Numbered from the stretch's first letter, positions 18,835 to 31,200 are shown. The stretch is 64,000 bases of DNA from an uncultured Kiloniellaceae bacterium (GCA_947493695.1 CANLSF010000001.1:1116001-1180000), one strand, 5' to 3'. The notes: generated from the sequence alone by a model not told the origin. A program made the numbers and translations.

Positions 18835-19482
18835 ATGAGCGTAGAAGTAAAAATCTGTGGCCTCTCGACACCTGAGACGATGGCTGCGGCGGTCGAGGCC
18901 GGTGCCGATTTCGTCGGCGCGGTCTTTTTTCCTGCGAGCCCACGTTCGGTAACGCCTGAGCAAGCCGGGGAGTTGCTGGCGCCCGTTGGCGCGCGGGCGA
19001 TTAAAGTCGGCCTGCTTGTTGACGCTGATGATGCCCTGATCGAGGAGGTGCTGAATGCGGCGCCGCTTGATCTTCTGCAACTGCACGGAAATGAATCCGT
19101 CGAGCGAGTTGCTGCCATCCGGGCTGGTTTCGGGATTCCCGTCATGAAAGTGATCAAGATTCGTGGCGCGGAAGATGTCGCCCGGGTCGAGGATTTTATC
19201 GAGGTCTCGGACCGGATTCTCTTTGATGCGGCCCCGCCCGCGGACATGGAAAACCCCTTGCCCGGGGGCAATGCGGTCTCCTTTGACTGGACCTACCTCA
19301 AAGGTAAAACCTTCCCCAAACCCTGGATGCTGGCAGGTGGTCTGACGGTGGAAAACCTGCAGCGCGCGGTTGAGCTCTCGGGCGCCTCCATCCTCGATGT
19401 TTCCTCAGGGGTGGAGGATCGGCCGGGAGTGAAGAACCCGGATAAGATTCGGGCTTTCCTGCACCAGGCTAAAAGCCTCTAG
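18835..19482 (+). CDS. trpF: Phosphoribosylanthranilate isomerase
   Basis: 215 residues. It converts N-(5-phosphoribosyl)anthranilate to the carboxyphenylamino-deoxyribulose phosphate, the third step of the tryptophan branch. It is a TIM barrel; the start VEVKICGLSTPETMAAAVEAG carries the catalytic Cys, LLQLHGNESV follows, and LAGGLTVENL with LDVSSGVEDRPGVK forms the phosphate site and the catalytic Asp loop. Length is normal. It is separated from trpB by 195 bp in which I see neither a Trp-rich leader peptide nor an attenuator. Confidence 0.96.
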   Translation: MSVEVKICGLSTPETMAAAVEAGADFVGAVFFPASPRSVTPEQAGELLAPVGARAIKVGLLVDADDALIEEVLNAAPLDLLQLHGNESVERVAAIRAGFGIPVMKVIKIRGAEDVARVEDFIEVSDRILFDAAPPADMENPLPGGNAVSFDWTYLKGKTFPKPWMLAGGLTVENLQRAVELSGASILDVSSGVEDRPGVKNPDKIRAFLHQAKSL

Positions 19483-19677
19483 CTTATCTTGCGGTAGCGG
19501 TGATTTTGCGGCAAAGTCCGCCGTCCTTTCGGTGTGACGCGCCCGCCTTCCGCACTCTTATTTGAGCTGGGGTTGGGTCGCTGGGATTGCACCGAATTCA
19601 AATGATTTCCGCCTTGCGCCTTGAGTTCCGGGGAAAGAATTCAGGCTGCGGGGCGTTCACGAGGCTGAAGTAAGAAA

Positions 19678-20889
19678 ATGACAACGCCCAATTCCTATAC
19701 CGAAGGGCCCGACGAGCGCGGCCATTTCGGCAATTTCGGTGGCCGATTTGTTGCCGAAACGCTGATGCCGCTGATCCTGGAGGTCGAAGAGGCCTACGAC
19801 GCCGCTCAGAAAGACCCGAGCTATCAGGCTGATATCGATTATTACGCCAAGCACTATACCGGTCGTCCGAGCCCGCTGTACTTCGCGGAACGTCTGACCA
19901 AGGAATTCGGTGGCGCGAAGGTCTATTTTAAACGTGACGAGCTGAATCATACCGGTTCGCACAAGATCAACAATTGCCTGGGGCAGGTACTGCTGGCCAA
20001 GCGCATGGGCAAAACCCGGATAATTGCTGAAACCGGCGCCGGTCAGCACGGTGTGGCGGCAGCGACGGTTTGCGCGCTCTTTAATCTGCCCTGCATCGTT
20101 TACATGGGGGCAACCGACATCGCCCGGCAGGCTCCCAATGTCTTTCGCATGAAGCTTCTGGGCGCAGAGGTGGTTCCGGTAACCAGCGGCACCGGGACCC
20201 TCAAGGACGCCATGAACGACGCCTTGCGCGACTGGGTCGCCAATGTGGAATCCACCTTTTACATCATCGGCACCGCGGCGGGGCCACATCCCTACCCGGC
20301 CATGGTGCGTGATTTCCAGTCGGTTATTGGCCGTGAGGTACGCGAGCAGATGATGGAGGCCGAAGGCCGCCTTCCGGACAGCCTGGTTGCCTGTATCGGC
20401 GGCGGCTCCAACGCACTGGGACTCTTCCATCCTTTCCTGAATGATACGGATGTCCAGATCACCGGCGTCGAGGCGGCGGGGCACGGAATCCCAAGCGGGG
20501 AGCATGCGGCATCTCTGACCGGTGGCCGCCCGGGCGTGCTGCACGGCAACCGGACCTATCTGCTGCAGACCGACGACGGGCAGATCAAGGATGCGCATTC
20601 GATCTCCGCGGGTCTCGATTATCCCGGGATCGGGCCGGAGCATTCCTGGCTCAACGATATCGGGCGCGTACAGTACGTGTCGGCCACCGATACGGAAGCC
20701 CTGGAGTGTTTCCAGCTTTGCTCCCGTCTTGAAGGCATTATTCCGGCGCTTGAGCCATCCCATGCGCTTGCGCACGTGCGCAAGGTTGCACCCGACCTGC
20801 CGCGCGATCATCTTCTGGTCATGAACATGTGTGGGCGTGGCGACAAAGACGTCTTTACTGTCGCCGAAGCGCTCGGAGTAGAGATATGA
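19678..20889 (+). CDS. trpB: Tryptophan synthase beta chain
   Basis: 403 residues. This pyridoxal-phosphate enzyme condenses indole with serine. The N-terminus [17 protein letters not shown] is typical. [13 protein letters not shown] holds the cofactor lysine, [14 protein letters not shown] follows, and [16 protein letters not shown] is the phosphate-binding glycine loop. The C-terminal [17 protein letters not shown] is conserved. The stop overlaps the trpA start as ATGA, so both subunits are made together. Confidence 0.98.
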   Translation: MTTPNSYTEGPDERGHFGNFGGRFVAETLMPLILEVEEAYDAAQKDPSYQADIDYYAKHYTGRPSPLYFAERLTKEFGGAKVYFKRDELNHTGSHKINNCLGQVLLAKRMGKTRIIAETGAGQHGVAAATVCALFNLPCIVYMGATDIARQAPNVFRMKLLGAEVVPVTSGTGTLKDAMNDALRDWVANVESTFYIIGTAAGPHPYPAMVRDFQSVIGREVREQMMEAEGRLPDSLVACIGGGSNALGLFHPFLNDTDVQITGVEAAGHGIPSGEHAASLTGGRPGVLHGNRTYLLQTDDGQIKDAHSISAGLDYPGIGPEHSWLNDIGRVQYVSATDTEALECFQLCSRLEGIIPALEPSHALAHVRKVAPDLPRDHLLVMNMCGRGDKDVFTVAEALGVEI

Positions 20890-21719
20890 GCGAGAGCCGT
20901 TTGGAGCGCCGTTTCGCGGTCTTGAAAGCAGAAGGCCGCGGCGGTCTGATCACCTTCACCACGGCCGGTGATCCCGATTATGATACGGCCTTCGAGATCC
21001 TGAAGCGCTTGCCAGAGGCCGGTGCCGACGTCATCGAGCTGGGCATGCCCTTCTCGGATCCCATGGCCGATGGCCCGGCGATCCAGGCTGCAGGTCTGCG
21101 GGCGCTGGATTCCGGGATGACCCTGCGTAAAACCCTAGAGATGGTGCGCAGCTTCAGGACGGACGACGATGTGACGCCGATCATCCTGATGGGCTATTAC
21201 AATCCGATCTACTCTTACGGTGTCGACGCTTTCATCAAGGATGCGCTTGACGCTGGCGTGGATGGTCTGATCATCGTCGATCTTCCGCCTGAGGAAGACG
21301 ATGAACTCTGTGAGCCTGCGGTTGCGGCCGGATTACACTTCATTCGCCTCGCGACGCCGACGACGGATGACTCCCGCATGCCCAAGGTTCTGACCAACAC
21401 CAGCGGCTTTATCTACTACGTATCGATCATGGGCATCACGGGCACCAAGGCGGCCTCCGCCGATGCGGTCCGCGCCGCTGTGACGCGCCTGAAAAGCCAC
21501 ACCGATATTCCGGTTGCGGTCGGCTTTGGCATTCGCACGCCAGAGCAGGCCGCCGAGGTTGCCGCGGTCGCCGATGCGGCTGTTGTCGGAACTGCGATTG
21601 TGGATCGCGTAAAGGCCGGTCTCAACCCGGATGGACTCGCAGGGCCTGACCTGATCGACGGTGTCATCGATTATGTTGCTTCGCTTGCCCAAGGGGTTCG
21701 GAACGCTCGAAAGGGATAG
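20886..21719 (+). CDS. trpA: Tryptophan synthase alpha chain
   Basis: 277 residues from ATG 20886, chosen for the ATGA overlap with trpB; an upstream in-frame start at 20829 would lie inside trpB. It splits indole-3-glycerol phosphate to indole, which passes to TrpB. Motifs seen are [11 protein letters not shown], the catalytic Glu in [19 protein letters not shown], the catalytic Asp in [11 protein letters not shown], and the phosphate site [14 protein letters not shown]. Length is standard. Confidence 0.97.
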   Translation: MSESRLERRFAVLKAEGRGGLITFTTAGDPDYDTAFEILKRLPEAGADVIELGMPFSDPMADGPAIQAAGLRALDSGMTLRKTLEMVRSFRTDDDVTPIILMGYYNPIYSYGVDAFIKDALDAGVDGLIIVDLPPEEDDELCEPAVAAGLHFIRLATPTTDDSRMPKVLTNTSGFIYYVSIMGITGTKAASADAVRAAVTRLKSHTDIPVAVGFGIRTPEQAAEVAAVADAAVVGTAIVDRVKAGLNPDGLAGPDLIDGVIDYVASLAQGVRNARKG

Positions 21720-21835
21720 CGGTTTGCGCTCCACGAGGGCAGGCCGTAAAAATTGCTTATATTCGCGAGAAACTGTTCGCCACGCTGGGCGAAATAGCCT
21801 AAGCACAGTCACTTGAGTATAGAAAACGAAACGCT

Positions 21836-22816
21836 ATGAACTGGATTGCCAACTTCGTTCGCCCAAAGATCCGGGCTCTGGTCAACAAGCCGGACGTCCC
21901 TGATAACCTTTGGGAAAAATGCCCAAGCTGCGAGCAGATGGTTTTCCATCGCGAGTTGGAAGCAAATCAGCGCGTCTGCCCGCATTGCGGCCATCACCTT
22001 CGCATCAGTGCCAGAAAGCGTCTTGAAGGCTTGTTCGACGACAGCGTCTTCAAGGTCATCGAGCTGCCTGAGACACAAATCGATCCGCTCAAATTCCGCG
22101 ACCGCAAGCGTTACACAGAGCGTCTGAAGGAAGCCCAGGCAAAGAACGAGGACAAGGAAGCGATCGTCGTCGCCCATGGCGAGATCGGCGGTTCCCGGGT
22201 TGTTGTTGCAGCTTTCAACTTCAGTTTCATGGGTGGCTCCATGGGAATGGCCGTCGGTGAAGGCCTTCTGGCTGCTGCCCGACTGGCGGTTTTGCAGAAT
22301 GCCGCGCTTATCGTAGTTCCCGCATCGGGCGGCGCCCGCATGCAGGAGGGCATTCTCTCGCTGATGCAGATGCCCCGTTCCGTGATCGCGGTCGAGTTGG
22401 TCAAGGAGGCCGGGCTTCCCTACATCGTGCTGCTCAGCGACCCGACGACCGGCGGCGTTTCGGCTTCTTTCGCCATGCTCGGGGATATTGCCATTGCGGA
22501 GCCGGGCGCGACTATTGGTTTTGCCGGGAAACGCGTGATTGAGGAGACAATCCGCGAGACCCTGCCCGAGGGTTTCCAGCGCGCCGAGTACCTGCTCGAC
22601 CATGGCATGGTCGACATGGTCGTGCCGCGGCAGGAACTGAAGGTGACGCTTGGCCGGATTTTGAATCTGCTCAGCGTAAAGACGCCTTCGGCTGAGATTG
22701 TGGCTTTGCCTGTTAACGAAGACAGCGCAGCAGACACAGACTCGTCCGACGCGGAAGCAACCCAGGATACAGCCGAGACCGGCAAGGAAGAGCCCGCCGA
22801 TGGCAAGACGGAGTGA
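21836..22816 (+). CDS. accD: Acetyl-CoA carboxylase carboxyltransferase subunit beta
   Basis: 326 residues. It is half of the carboxyltransferase that makes malonyl-CoA for fatty acid synthesis. An N-terminal zinc ribbon (CPSC at about 30, CPHCG at about 50) is followed by the crotonase-like domain with FMGGSMGMAVGE, ASGGARMQEGILSLMQM and TGGVSASFAMLGD. The last 40 residues are an acidic, Thr/Ala-rich tail of low complexity. The following folC gene starts 17 bp inside it; the trpBA-accD-folC order is common in alphaproteobacteria. Confidence 0.97.
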   Translation: MNWIANFVRPKIRALVNKPDVPDNLWEKCPSCEQMVFHRELEANQRVCPHCGHHLRISARKRLEGLFDDSVFKVIELPETQIDPLKFRDRKRYTERLKEAQAKNEDKEAIVVAHGEIGGSRVVVAAFNFSFMGGSMGMAVGEGLLAAARLAVLQNAALIVVPASGGARMQEGILSLMQMPRSVIAVELVKEAGLPYIVLLSDPTTGGVSASFAMLGDIAIAEPGATIGFAGKRVIEETIRETLPEGFQRAEYLLDHGMVDMVVPRQELKVTLGRILNLLSVKTPSAEIVALPVNEDSAADTDSSDAEATQDTAETGKEEPADGKTE

Positions 22817-24122
22817 CGCGGCCCTAGAGCGCCTGACCCGTCTTCATCCCAAGATCATCGACCTCTCCCTCGGACGGGTCGAAACACTGCTGGAGCGACT
22901 GGACCACCCGGAACAGAAGCTGCCGCCGGCAATTCACGTCGCGGGGACGAACGGCAAGGGCTCACTGATTTCCTATCTTCGCGCGATGCTGTCGCTGGGG
23001 GGAGATCCCGCTGGCGTCCCCAATCGTGTTCATGCCTACACCTCACCGCATCTGGTTCGTTTTCACGAGCGGATTGAGCTGGCGGGTAAGCTGATTGACG
23101 AAGATATGCTCGTCGCACTGCTTGAGGAGTGCGAGGAAGCCAATCTCGGCGAGTCCATCACCTACTTCGAGATCACGACGGTTGCCGCCTTCCTGGCGTT
23201 CGCACGGACACCGGCGGATGTCCTGTTGCTCGAAACCGGCCTTGGCGGACGCCTGGATGCGACCAATGTTCTGGAGCGCCCGCGGCTGACGGCCATCACG
23301 CCGATCTCGATCGACCATGTTCAGTTTCTGGGCAATGAGAAAGAGACGATCGCGGCAGAGAAGGCGGGCATTCTGAAGGCGGGTGTGCCCTGTGTGATTG
23401 CGCCGCAGGAACCCTCTGTCATGGCCGTCTTCGAAGCCCGGGCGGCAGAACTCGGCGTCCCCCTCTATCGTGGAGGCATCGACTGGCAGGTTGACGCCCT
23501 GGACGAAGGCTTCCGCTTCACCGGGCGCAACGGCAGCGTTCTCTATCCGAAGCCGGCTCTGCCCGGCGCGCATCAGATCGTCAACGCGGCGCTGGCAGTG
23601 GCCTGTGCCGAGCTCCTGGACGAATTCCAACCGAAGATTGCCCGGGGCATTGCGACGGCCGTCTGGCCTGCGCGTTTGCAGCGTCTGACCAAGGGACCAC
23701 TTCTCGATCTGCTGGGTATCGAGCCTGATGGTGGCGACGGCGCTGACCGGCGGTGGGAACTTTGGATCGATGGCGGTCACAATGCTGCCGCAGGCGAAGC
23801 TCTCGCGGAGGTTATCGCCGAGTGGGACGACCGCCCCGTTCATCTGATCTACGGTATGTTGAACACCAAAGTGGCCGAAGACTTCGTGCGGCCGATTGCC
23901 GAGAAGGCCGCCAGCCTCCATGCGGTCGCCATTCCGGACTCTGCGGCGTCGCTCAGCGCGGACGAAGCCCAATCACATGCTGAATCACAGGGCTTCGCCG
24001 CGACTTCAAGCCCTTCTGTCGAGGCGGCAATTTCCGACATCAACGCGCGTTTCCCCGGCGGCCGGATCCTGGTGTGCGGCTCGCTGTACCTTGCCGGGCA
24101 TATCCTGACGGACAACGCTTAG
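22800..24122 (+). CDS. folC: Folylpolyglutamate synthase / dihydrofolate synthase
   Basis: 440 residues from ATG 22800, chosen because MARRSDAALERLTRLHPKII matches family starts; the longer frame from 22698 lies inside accD. It adds glutamate to dihydropteroate and to folates. It has the Mur-ligase fold with the ATP loop HVAGTNGKGSLISYL at about residue 45, the YTSPHLVRFHERI motif, LLLETGLGGRLDATN, and the C-terminal domain start LWIDGGHNAAAGEAL. It overlaps accD by 17 bp, so the two are translated in different frames from one mRNA. Confidence 0.96.
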   Translation: MARRSDAALERLTRLHPKIIDLSLGRVETLLERLDHPEQKLPPAIHVAGTNGKGSLISYLRAMLSLGGDPAGVPNRVHAYTSPHLVRFHERIELAGKLIDEDMLVALLEECEEANLGESITYFEITTVAAFLAFARTPADVLLLETGLGGRLDATNVLERPRLTAITPISIDHVQFLGNEKETIAAEKAGILKAGVPCVIAPQEPSVMAVFEARAAELGVPLYRGGIDWQVDALDEGFRFTGRNGSVLYPKPALPGAHQIVNAALAVACAELLDEFQPKIARGIATAVWPARLQRLTKGPLLDLLGIEPDGGDGADRRWELWIDGGHNAAAGEALAEVIAEWDDRPVHLIYGMLNTKVAEDFVRPIAEKAASLHAVAIPDSAASLSADEAQSHAESQGFAATSSPSVEAAISDINARFPGGRILVCGSLYLAGHILTDNA

Positions 24123-24137
24123 ACCGGATCATATTGG

Positions 24138-24201
24138 TAGAGCAGATTCACAGGGACGACAGATCGCCTGTGGCGATTCTATCTAATCCTGCTCTGCTCT
24201 A
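24138..24201. repeat. Dispersed palindromic intergenic repeat, copy B
   Basis: It begins TAGAGCAGA and ends TCTGCTCTA, a perfect 9-bp outer inverted repeat. The inner hairpin is AGATCGCC TGT GGCGATTCT. Compared with copy A (12608-12670), most inner positions agree, including the unpaired CGACAG and TCTATCTAATCC-like arms. It sits in the gap between folC and the convergent trxA. Confidence 0.8.
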
Positions 24202-24261
24202 GCGCGTTCTGATCCGATGATGCTTCGATCCAGGGGTCGGTGTAGTCGGCTGATCGCACGC

Positions 24262-24303
24262 AAAAAAACACCTCCGTTGTGCTCAGCGGAGGTGTTTCTA
24301 TTT
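24262..24303. terminator. Bidirectional rho-independent terminator between folC and trxA
   Basis: ACACCTCCG (24268-24276) pairs perfectly with CGGAGGTGT (24287-24295). An A-run lies on the left and TTTCTATTT on the right, so it can end transcription from both convergent genes. Confidence 0.9.
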
Positions 24304-24325
24304 GGAAGGATAGGTAGGCGCTAGG

Positions 24326-24646
24326 TCAGATGACCTCTTCAACCCATTCCATGAGCTGATTCTTCGCGACCATGCCGATCTTTGTCGCGGAGACCTGTCC
24401 GTCTTTGAACAGCATGAGTGTCGGGATACCGCGTACGCCGTATTTTTGCGGGGTCATCGGATTGTCGTCGATGTTCATCTTTGCGACAGTCAGACGACCG
24501 CCCATTTCCTGAGCGATTTCTTCAAGCGCAGGCGCGATCATCTTGCACGGACCGCACCATTCGGCCCAGAAATCCACCAGAACGGGTCCATCCGCCTTGA
24601 TAACATCGAGTTCGAAGGAAGAATCACTGACGGGACTGGTACTCAT
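24326..24646 (-). CDS. trxA: Thioredoxin
   Basis: 106 residues from ATG 24646, chosen for its GAGG ribosome-binding site and family length; the frame is open up to 24736, but that prefix is not typical. It is a cytoplasmic disulfide reductant. The active site is [15 protein letters not shown] with Cys31 and Cys34, and the cis-proline loop is [10 protein letters not shown]. It follows addA on the same strand with an 86-bp gap and ends at a clear terminator. Confidence 0.97.
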   Translation of the reverse strand: MSTSPVSDSSFELDVIKADGPVLVDFWAEWCGPCKMIAPALEEIAQEMGGRLTVAKMNIDDNPMTPQKYGVRGIPTLMLFKDGQVSATKIGMVAKNQLMEWVEEVI

Positions 24647-24732
24647 TGTAACCTCTATGACCTGTTGTGAGCGGCAGACCAAGGTCCACTGCGCTAGCAT
24701 ATTGCAAATGTAGGGAGCGGGGGGGCACGCCG

Positions 24733-27700
24733 TCAAGGTGCGTGATCCGCAAGCAGAGCATCGCTGAGATGCATGAGACGCGGGCCGTCGGTCCAGAGCA
24801 ACAGGCTTTCAATCTCCTTGTTCGGATAGATCTGCCTGAGGACAGTTTGGTAAGATGCCATTTGCTTCAGATAGATAGCCGGGACTGCCTTCGGGTCGAG
24901 AGGTGGTGGTCGATTGGTTTTATAGTCGATAATCCATACTTTTTCATCTGTAACGAGTAGACGGTCGACTTGCCCCGAAATAACTTCCGCAGACCGGTAT
25001 GCGCCTGATTTCCGGCTTTCCGGAATCACACCGACCACGGGGACTTCAGCTTGACTGCCCGGCCCGAAGAGGGCGCTAAAACGGGAATCTTCAATCACAT
25101 CAAGTGTTTCAGTGAGGATTTCCGCCTGTTGTTCATCGGTGAGACCATGGAGCGTACGCGCCAGAAAACGCCGTCCTGCATCGTTCCGTTGATCGAACGG
25201 CAGCTCGGGCAGGGTTTGCAGCAAGCGATGAATCAGGCGGCCCCGGCGGAATTGTTTACCCCGGTCGCCACCCAGAGGCGAGCGCACGGCGGGTTCCGGC
25301 TCGGATGGGCGGGAGGGCGCCAGAGGTCGTGGCGGTGAGGGTTCGGCGGGTGGCTGCGCCTGTGCCCAGGTCGGCAATCTTGCTGGGCCGCGACGCACTC
25401 CGGCAAGGCTTCTTCCGCTCTCTGTCGCCGCCGCCTGGGGACTGTCCAGGCGCCAGCCGGTGCCGGACCAGCCCTCGGCAATGTTGGTCGAGAAATCGTA
25501 CTCAATTTCCTCTGCCAGGGGTGCGATTCCCGACTGCACCAGATTGTACCAGCAGTCGTCAGGCGGCGTGCGTCTCTTGTCGTTCCAGCCGCACAGCAAC
25601 AGCCGGTCCTCGGCCCGGGTCATCGCCACATAGAGCAGGCGTTTGTACTCGCGGGCGTTGGCTTGAGCGATAGCGCGTCTGGCCGAAGACTCTGCAAGGC
25701 CGGCGAAGTCCTGGCCCATGGACCAGATCGGCAGATCCCCCTCCGTCTTGAGCCAGATGAGACCGCGGTGCGGCAATGGACCCTGCAAAGTATCCGGCAG
25801 AAACACGACAGGTGCCTGCAGGCCTTTCGAACCATGCACCGTCATTACACGGACCGCGCCGCCGCCATGCTCCATATCGCGTTTGATTTCCTGCTCACCC
25901 CGTTCGAGCCAATGCAGAAATCCCTCCAGCGTCGGCGTCTGTTCCCGTTCGAAATTGAGCGCAAGGTTCAGGAATTCATCGATCGGGTCGTTGGCGTCGG
26001 GTCCCAGCCGGGCCACCAGTGCCTTTCGGCCTCCTCTGGGACCCAGGATTTCCGCAAAGAGCTCAAAGGGGCGGACGGTTTCGGCGCGTGTCAGCAGTGT
26101 TTTAAGACTGTCATGGGCGGTCTGGAACGCGGATTTGTCTGCGGCGCGCAAAGCGAGTGTCGACCAGAGCGAGCCCGACCGGCCGTGGGCGAGCTCAAAG
26201 AGCTGATCCTCGTCTAGATCGATCAACGGTCCCTTAAGGACCGTTGCCAGGGTCAGATCATCATCCGGTAACAGCAAGACCCGGCCCAGCGCAATCAGAT
26301 CCATCACTGCAAGCTGATCTGTCAGAACCATACGGTCGACACCGGCGACCGGCACCTGAAGGGTTTTAAGCTCGCGCACCAATTCTTCGACAAAGTCGTT
26401 CCGGCGGCGCACCAGCACCAGCAGATCGCCCGGATCCATGCGACGGTTCTTCGAAGCCAGCCAGGATTCCGGATCGTCGGCTCCTGCTTTGGAGAGTGTC
26501 CAGTGGTGGATCTTGTGGGCGACCAGACGCGCAAGTCTGCTGCGGGGCGAATCAACGCGCTGTCCGGCGACCGGAAGCTCCCACGGCTCGGGCTGAGCTT
26601 CTTCCTGGGGATCGACGGGGGGCCAGATGTCAACACGTCCACCCTGCCCCACGCGTGCCGGCAGATGCTCGATCAGTTCCTCGCCGAAGCGCACACCATC
26701 GAAAGCTTCGGGTTGCGCAAAAACCTCGTCCACCGCGCGCAGAACGGCAGAGGTGGAGCGGAATGAAACATCCAGGCCAACCTCATCCCACCTATGCCCT
26801 GCGGCCAGGACCCGTTTTGCGAAGTAGCCGCGCATCGCTTCGAAAGCGGCCGGGTCGGCACGCTGAAAACTATAGATCGACTGCTTTGCATCCCCGACGA
26901 CGAACAGCGTCCGGTGGTCTTCGCGTGCGCTCTCACCCTGAAAAAACTCGTCGGCCAGCGTCCGGATGACCGACCATTGGTCGGGGTTTGTGTCCTGTGC
27001 CTCATCGACCAGGATATGATCGAGACCGCCATCCAGTTTGAAGAGCACCCAGGGGGCGACTTCAGGCCGCTGCAGCAGATCGCGTGTCCGGAAGATCAGG
27101 TCGTCGTAATCGAGTAATGCCCGGTTCGATTTCAGATCTTCGTAGAGCTTCAACATCTCCGCCCCGAGCCGCAGCAACGCCACCGATTTGTGGGCAACCG
27201 CCAGGGCATCGAGCTTTATCTGAATCTGGAGAACCCGTAACGCCTCGACTTCCAGAACAGGCAATGCGCTGGGGACCGCCGCCGCCGCGCCCTTGGTCAG
27301 CAGGCGTTTCGCAACCTCCCGCTTTTTGGTGGTGAAGATTGATGCGTAGGCGTCAAAGCCGATGATTCGGTCTTCGAGGTCTCCCGCAAGCCAGGCCGCG
27401 AGGGTTTCCCCTTTTGCAATGTCGGTCTTCGAGCCAGCGGAGAAGGCGTCGCAGGCAAGGCGCAGGCCAATAAGATCCAGCGCGCTGTCCTCCAGCGCCC
27501 GGGAGAGCAGGTCTTGCGCCGTTTCGGTTTCGTCGACACCGAGGCAATTGTAAATCGCCGAAATCAGGCCCTCGAGCCCGCCATGTTGCTGCAGGCTTTG
27601 CCGGAGCCGTCCACGCGCCATGATCAGTTCCGCGATCAGGTCGCCGAAACCCTGTTCCTGTGCGTGGGTTGCGATTTCCGTCAGGGCGAGGCCGAGCGAA

Positions 27701-28272
27701 TCTTGAGGATTCTGCCCGGCTTTGGTGAGGATAACCTCGCGTGCCTGGAGCAGGAGCTCCTCTGCAGAGCGGTCGTCCAGCACCTGAAAGTGGGGTGCGA
27801 CACCTGCTTCCAGCGGAAAGCGCCCGAGAAGCGACTGGCAGAAGGAGTGAATGGTCAGAATCTTCATGCCGCCCGGCGCATCAAGGACGCGGGCGAAGAG
27901 CTGCCTTGCGGTGTCGATCAGGCTGTCGTCCGGCGCCTGACCTGTCAGAGATTGCAGTTCTCCGGCTAAAGCCGTTTCCTCCAGTGTCGCCCAGCGCGCC
28001 AGACGCAGGGCCAGACGGTTGGACATCTCGGCGGCTGCAGCCTTTGTGAAGGTCAGACAAAGAATGCGCGGTGGCAGTGTGCCTTCAAGCAGCAGGCTGA
28101 GAACCCGGTCGGTCAGCACTTTGGTCTTGCCGGTGCCGGCAGACGCAGCGACCCAGACCGAGGACGTAGGGGACGCCGCACGGCGCTGCGCGAGTGACGC
28201 AGTCTGCTTGATGGCATCGCTCTGTTGCGAGATGCCGACGTTAAAGAGGTCTCTCGTGTCCGAAGAGGCCAT
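24733..28272 (-). CDS. addA: Double-strand break repair helicase-nuclease AddA
   Basis: 1179 residues. It is the UvrD-type helicase and nuclease subunit of AddAB, which resects double-strand ends for RecA. The Walker A motif is in [18 protein letters not shown] near residue 42; other helicase motifs are [48 protein letters not shown] and [16 protein letters not shown]. The C-terminal RecB-type nuclease carries the catalytic [12 protein letters not shown]. The start overlaps the addB stop as TGATG. Length fits alphaproteobacterial AddA. Confidence 0.97.
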   Translation of the reverse strand: MASSDTRDLFNVGISQQSDAIKQTASLAQRRAASPTSSVWVAASAGTGKTKVLTDRVLSLLLEGTLPPRILCLTFTKAAAAEMSNRLALRLARWATLEETALAGELQSLTGQAPDDSLIDTARQLFARVLDAPGGMKILTIHSFCQSLLGRFPLEAGVAPHFQVLDDRSAEELLLQAREVILTKAGQNPQDSLGLALTEIATHAQEQGFGDLIAELIMARGRLRQSLQQHGGLEGLISAIYNCLGVDETETAQDLLSRALEDSALDLIGLRLACDAFSAGSKTDIAKGETLAAWLAGDLEDRIIGFDAYASIFTTKKREVAKRLLTKGAAAAVPSALPVLEVEALRVLQIQIKLDALAVAHKSVALLRLGAEMLKLYEDLKSNRALLDYDDLIFRTRDLLQRPEVAPWVLFKLDGGLDHILVDEAQDTNPDQWSVIRTLADEFFQGESAREDHRTLFVVGDAKQSIYSFQRADPAAFEAMRGYFAKRVLAAGHRWDEVGLDVSFRSTSAVLRAVDEVFAQPEAFDGVRFGEELIEHLPARVGQGGRVDIWPPVDPQEEAQPEPWELPVAGQRVDSPRSRLARLVAHKIHHWTLSKAGADDPESWLASKNRRMDPGDLLVLVRRRNDFVEELVRELKTLQVPVAGVDRMVLTDQLAVMDLIALGRVLLLPDDDLTLATVLKGPLIDLDEDQLFELAHGRSGSLWSTLALRAADKSAFQTAHDSLKTLLTRAETVRPFELFAEILGPRGGRKALVARLGPDANDPIDEFLNLALNFEREQTPTLEGFLHWLERGEQEIKRDMEHGGGAVRVMTVHGSKGLQAPVVFLPDTLQGPLPHRGLIWLKTEGDLPIWSMGQDFAGLAESSARRAIAQANAREYKRLLYVAMTRAEDRLLLCGWNDKRRTPPDDCWYNLVQSGIAPLAEEIEYDFSTNIAEGWSGTGWRLDSPQAAATESGRSLAGVRRGPARLPTWAQAQPPAEPSPPRPLAPSRPSEPEPAVRSPLGGDRGKQFRRGRLIHRLLQTLPELPFDQRNDAGRRFLARTLHGLTDEQQAEILTETLDVIEDSRFSALFGPGSQAEVPVVGVIPESRKSGAYRSAEVISGQVDRLLVTDEKVWIIDYKTNRPPPLDPKAVPAIYLKQMASYQTVLRQIYPNKEIESLLLWTDGPRLMHLSDALLADHAP

Positions 28273-31200
28273 CAGTCCGCGCCCCCTTCACCGGTTGTCC
28301 ATTCCTTGATGCGCGCGAGATGGGCGTAGTCGTTGAAGCGCAGTCGCCGGTCATGGCGCGGTTGGGCAGGATAGGAGGTTTCGGGATTGTCGAAGCGCGC
28401 AATCAGGCTTGTCAGACCCGTTATTGCTGCTTCCGCTGACACCGCCGCCGCCTGTTTCAACGGTTTTTTCTCGCCTGCAATGGTGCCGCCGGTCAGGCGC
28501 CAGTAACTCAAGTGGCTGACGTCACCGCGCAGATCACCAAAAGCGCCTGCATTGAACATGGCGGCTTCCAGGGGTAGTTGCGGTGCGTATCCCATTTCGA
28601 CTTCGGGATCCGTTGGCATCCGGCCGGTCTTGTAGTCCAGAATCGCGAAGCTGCCGTCCCGCAGGGCGTCGATGCGATCGGCCTTTGCTGTCAATTCAAA
28701 GGGCCCGCCCGGTGCGCTCAGGACGAGCCGGCCCGTCTGTTCCGCAAGGGATTTCAGAGTCTCTTCCCGCCAGGCGGTTTCGGCGGTGGCGAACCATTCC
28801 GCGATCCTCAGGAACCGGGGCCACCAGAACGCCCGCAGACCGGGCCGCACGGCGGCGCGTTCAAAGACCTCGGTCCCGATTTCCAGTAACTTTGCTTCCG
28901 GGTCGGCGGGCAGGCGGTCTGGATAATCCTTGAGGAAGAGTTCCAGGATTTCGTGGATAATGGTGCCCTTCTCCGCGCCGCCGGGATCGGCATCGATCGG
29001 GTCCAGGGGACGCAGGCGCAGGATCTCCCGCGCATAGAGCGCGTAGGGATCGCGCCGCCAGGTCTCGATCCGCGTAACCGAAAGCCGTCGGGGTCGCGCT
29101 GCCAGGGGCGGCTGAGGTGACGGTGGTTTGCCTCGAGACGTGCGCTCCGGCTTGTCCAGCATCTCGGCCCAGGAGAGCCAGTCGGGTGCTTCGCTGGCCA
29201 AGGCTTCCGAAATGCCCAAGCCCTGTAACAGGGCATCCAGCCGTAACAGCCACCGCGATGGTACGGTCGGCGTTCCGTCAACGCGTGTGGCGCGGGTAAT
29301 GTAGACACGCGGGGCCGACGCCGCCTGAGCGAAGTCGTGGGCAGAGAGACCGATCCGGCGTTCCGGGGACGGCAGATTGAAGTCCGCGCGCATCGGGCGG
29401 CTGAGCCAGGGTCCTGAATCGACCTCGATGGGCCAGGTCCCTTCGTTCAAGCCCCCGAGGATCATGACGTCCGGATGCAGCAGACGGGCTTCCAGCGGTC
29501 CCAGGATCGAAAGCCGGGGGTGGCTGTTAAAGGACTGACGTACGACCCGGCCTTCCAGCAGGCTGCTCAACAGGGCCGGATAGCGCCAGCGGGAGATCGT
29601 TGGGAGGCTGCCGGCGGCGTCGCGCAATTCATCGACAAAATTCGCCAATGCCGTGCCCGCATCGCCGAGCCATATCCGTTCCGCACCGCTTTGATCGTCG
29701 CTGGCGGCAAGGGCTTCCATAAAGGCGACGTGGGCATCAATCACGCTCTCGAAGCTGGCCGCCGTCTCCAGGCTTTCTTCAAAGTCAGCCGCTGTCGCGG
29801 CGAGCCATTCGACGAGGCTCCGGCACGCCGCTTTTTCCTGGTCCCGGTCCGCATTGCCGCTTTCCTCGTTCAGGCTGGCCAGAAGTCCGTCAAAACCGGG
29901 TGCGGGCCGCACGCCGCGCCAAACAAGCTTTTCCATCTGACGCAGAGAGCCTAGATAGCTCTCCCGGCTCTGACCTCCCGACGCCATGGGATGTTTTAGC
30001 GCTGCCAGGGACGCCAGGGGCTCCAGGGCACCGGCAATCATTTCGGCGGTCAGCCGGAAGAAACTCCCGACGAGTGAGGTGGCGAGCGGCTGACCCGCGG
30101 AATCGTCAACGGCGAGACCCCAACGGCCAAGCTCGGTTGCCACCCGTCTCGCCAGCGCCCGGTCCGGCGTTACCAGGGCCGCGCGCCGACCGTCTTCTTC
30201 CAGGGTCTCGCGCATCAGCAGGGCGATGACCATCGCTTCTTCTGACGCGCCGGGACAGTCGATGCGCTGCAGCGGTTCCAGCGCGCTGCGGACTTCCTCG
30301 GGGGGCATGGCTTCGATCGCATCCAGCCATTGCGGTGTGACGGCCGCCGGCAAAAGGGCCGTGGAGAGCAGTTTCGCGCGTTGCCGGGTGGCTATATCGT
30401 CCTCAACCTCGCTCCATGCCTCGACATCGGCGCGTTCGACCTCCAGCCGTGCGAGCAGATGATGCAGGCCGAACTGCGGGTGGCTCGGATCTTCGCCGAT
30501 GGCTTGCCAGGCGCTGTCCGTTGCCAGCAGATCTGCGCCCGGCAGAACCACGTAGCCTTGCGGCAGGGTTGAGATCACCTTGATGAGTTTTGCCGTGGCC
30601 GGGATCGAACCGGTCGAACCGGCGACCACGATGGGATCTTCAGGTGGAGACTCCTGCCAGGCTTTCGACTGTGCTTCCAGCAGCAGACGCCGCCGCTCGG
30701 CTATTCCGACACAGCCTGCCTCGGCCTGTATTGCGGGCCACTGGGCCGAGAGGATCTCCAGGAAGTCGAGGGTGATCTGCCAGTGGCTGGCATATTCCTG
30801 AGGGACCAGGTTTTTCAGATCCTGCAGGTCGAGCCCCTCGGTTTCGACCTGATCCAGCAGGCTGGCCAGCTCGGCGGCCAGACGCACGGCCTGATCCTCG
30901 CTCGGCGCGTCGACCCCGTCTCCCGCCGCGGCAACTTCCCCCCACTTCATGATGAGGCGGGCCAAAAGCAACTGCCTGCGCAGGGGCGGGATTGCCGGGG
31001 GGATCTCTGTTTCTGCGTTGGCCTCGACCAGTACGTCGCCGCTGGTCAGTTCCAGTTCGTCCGCATCCAGATCGCCCAGCGGCAGCAGTCGCGGCAGGAG
31101 AAGTGCGCGGGCCTGAGAAACCCGCAGAAAAGCTTCCTGAAGAACCCGGCAGGCACGCCTGTTGGGCAGGAGAATTTTGACCCTGGCAAGAACCAGCGGG

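Noticed and set aside
19483-19677. Possible trp attenuator or leader peptide before trpB
   Set aside because: No Trp-codon run, no leader ORF and no terminator/antiterminator pair could be seen.
19657-20811. 384-codon minus-strand ORF opposite trpB
   Set aside because: trpB is certain on the plus strand; the antisense product has no recognisable motif.
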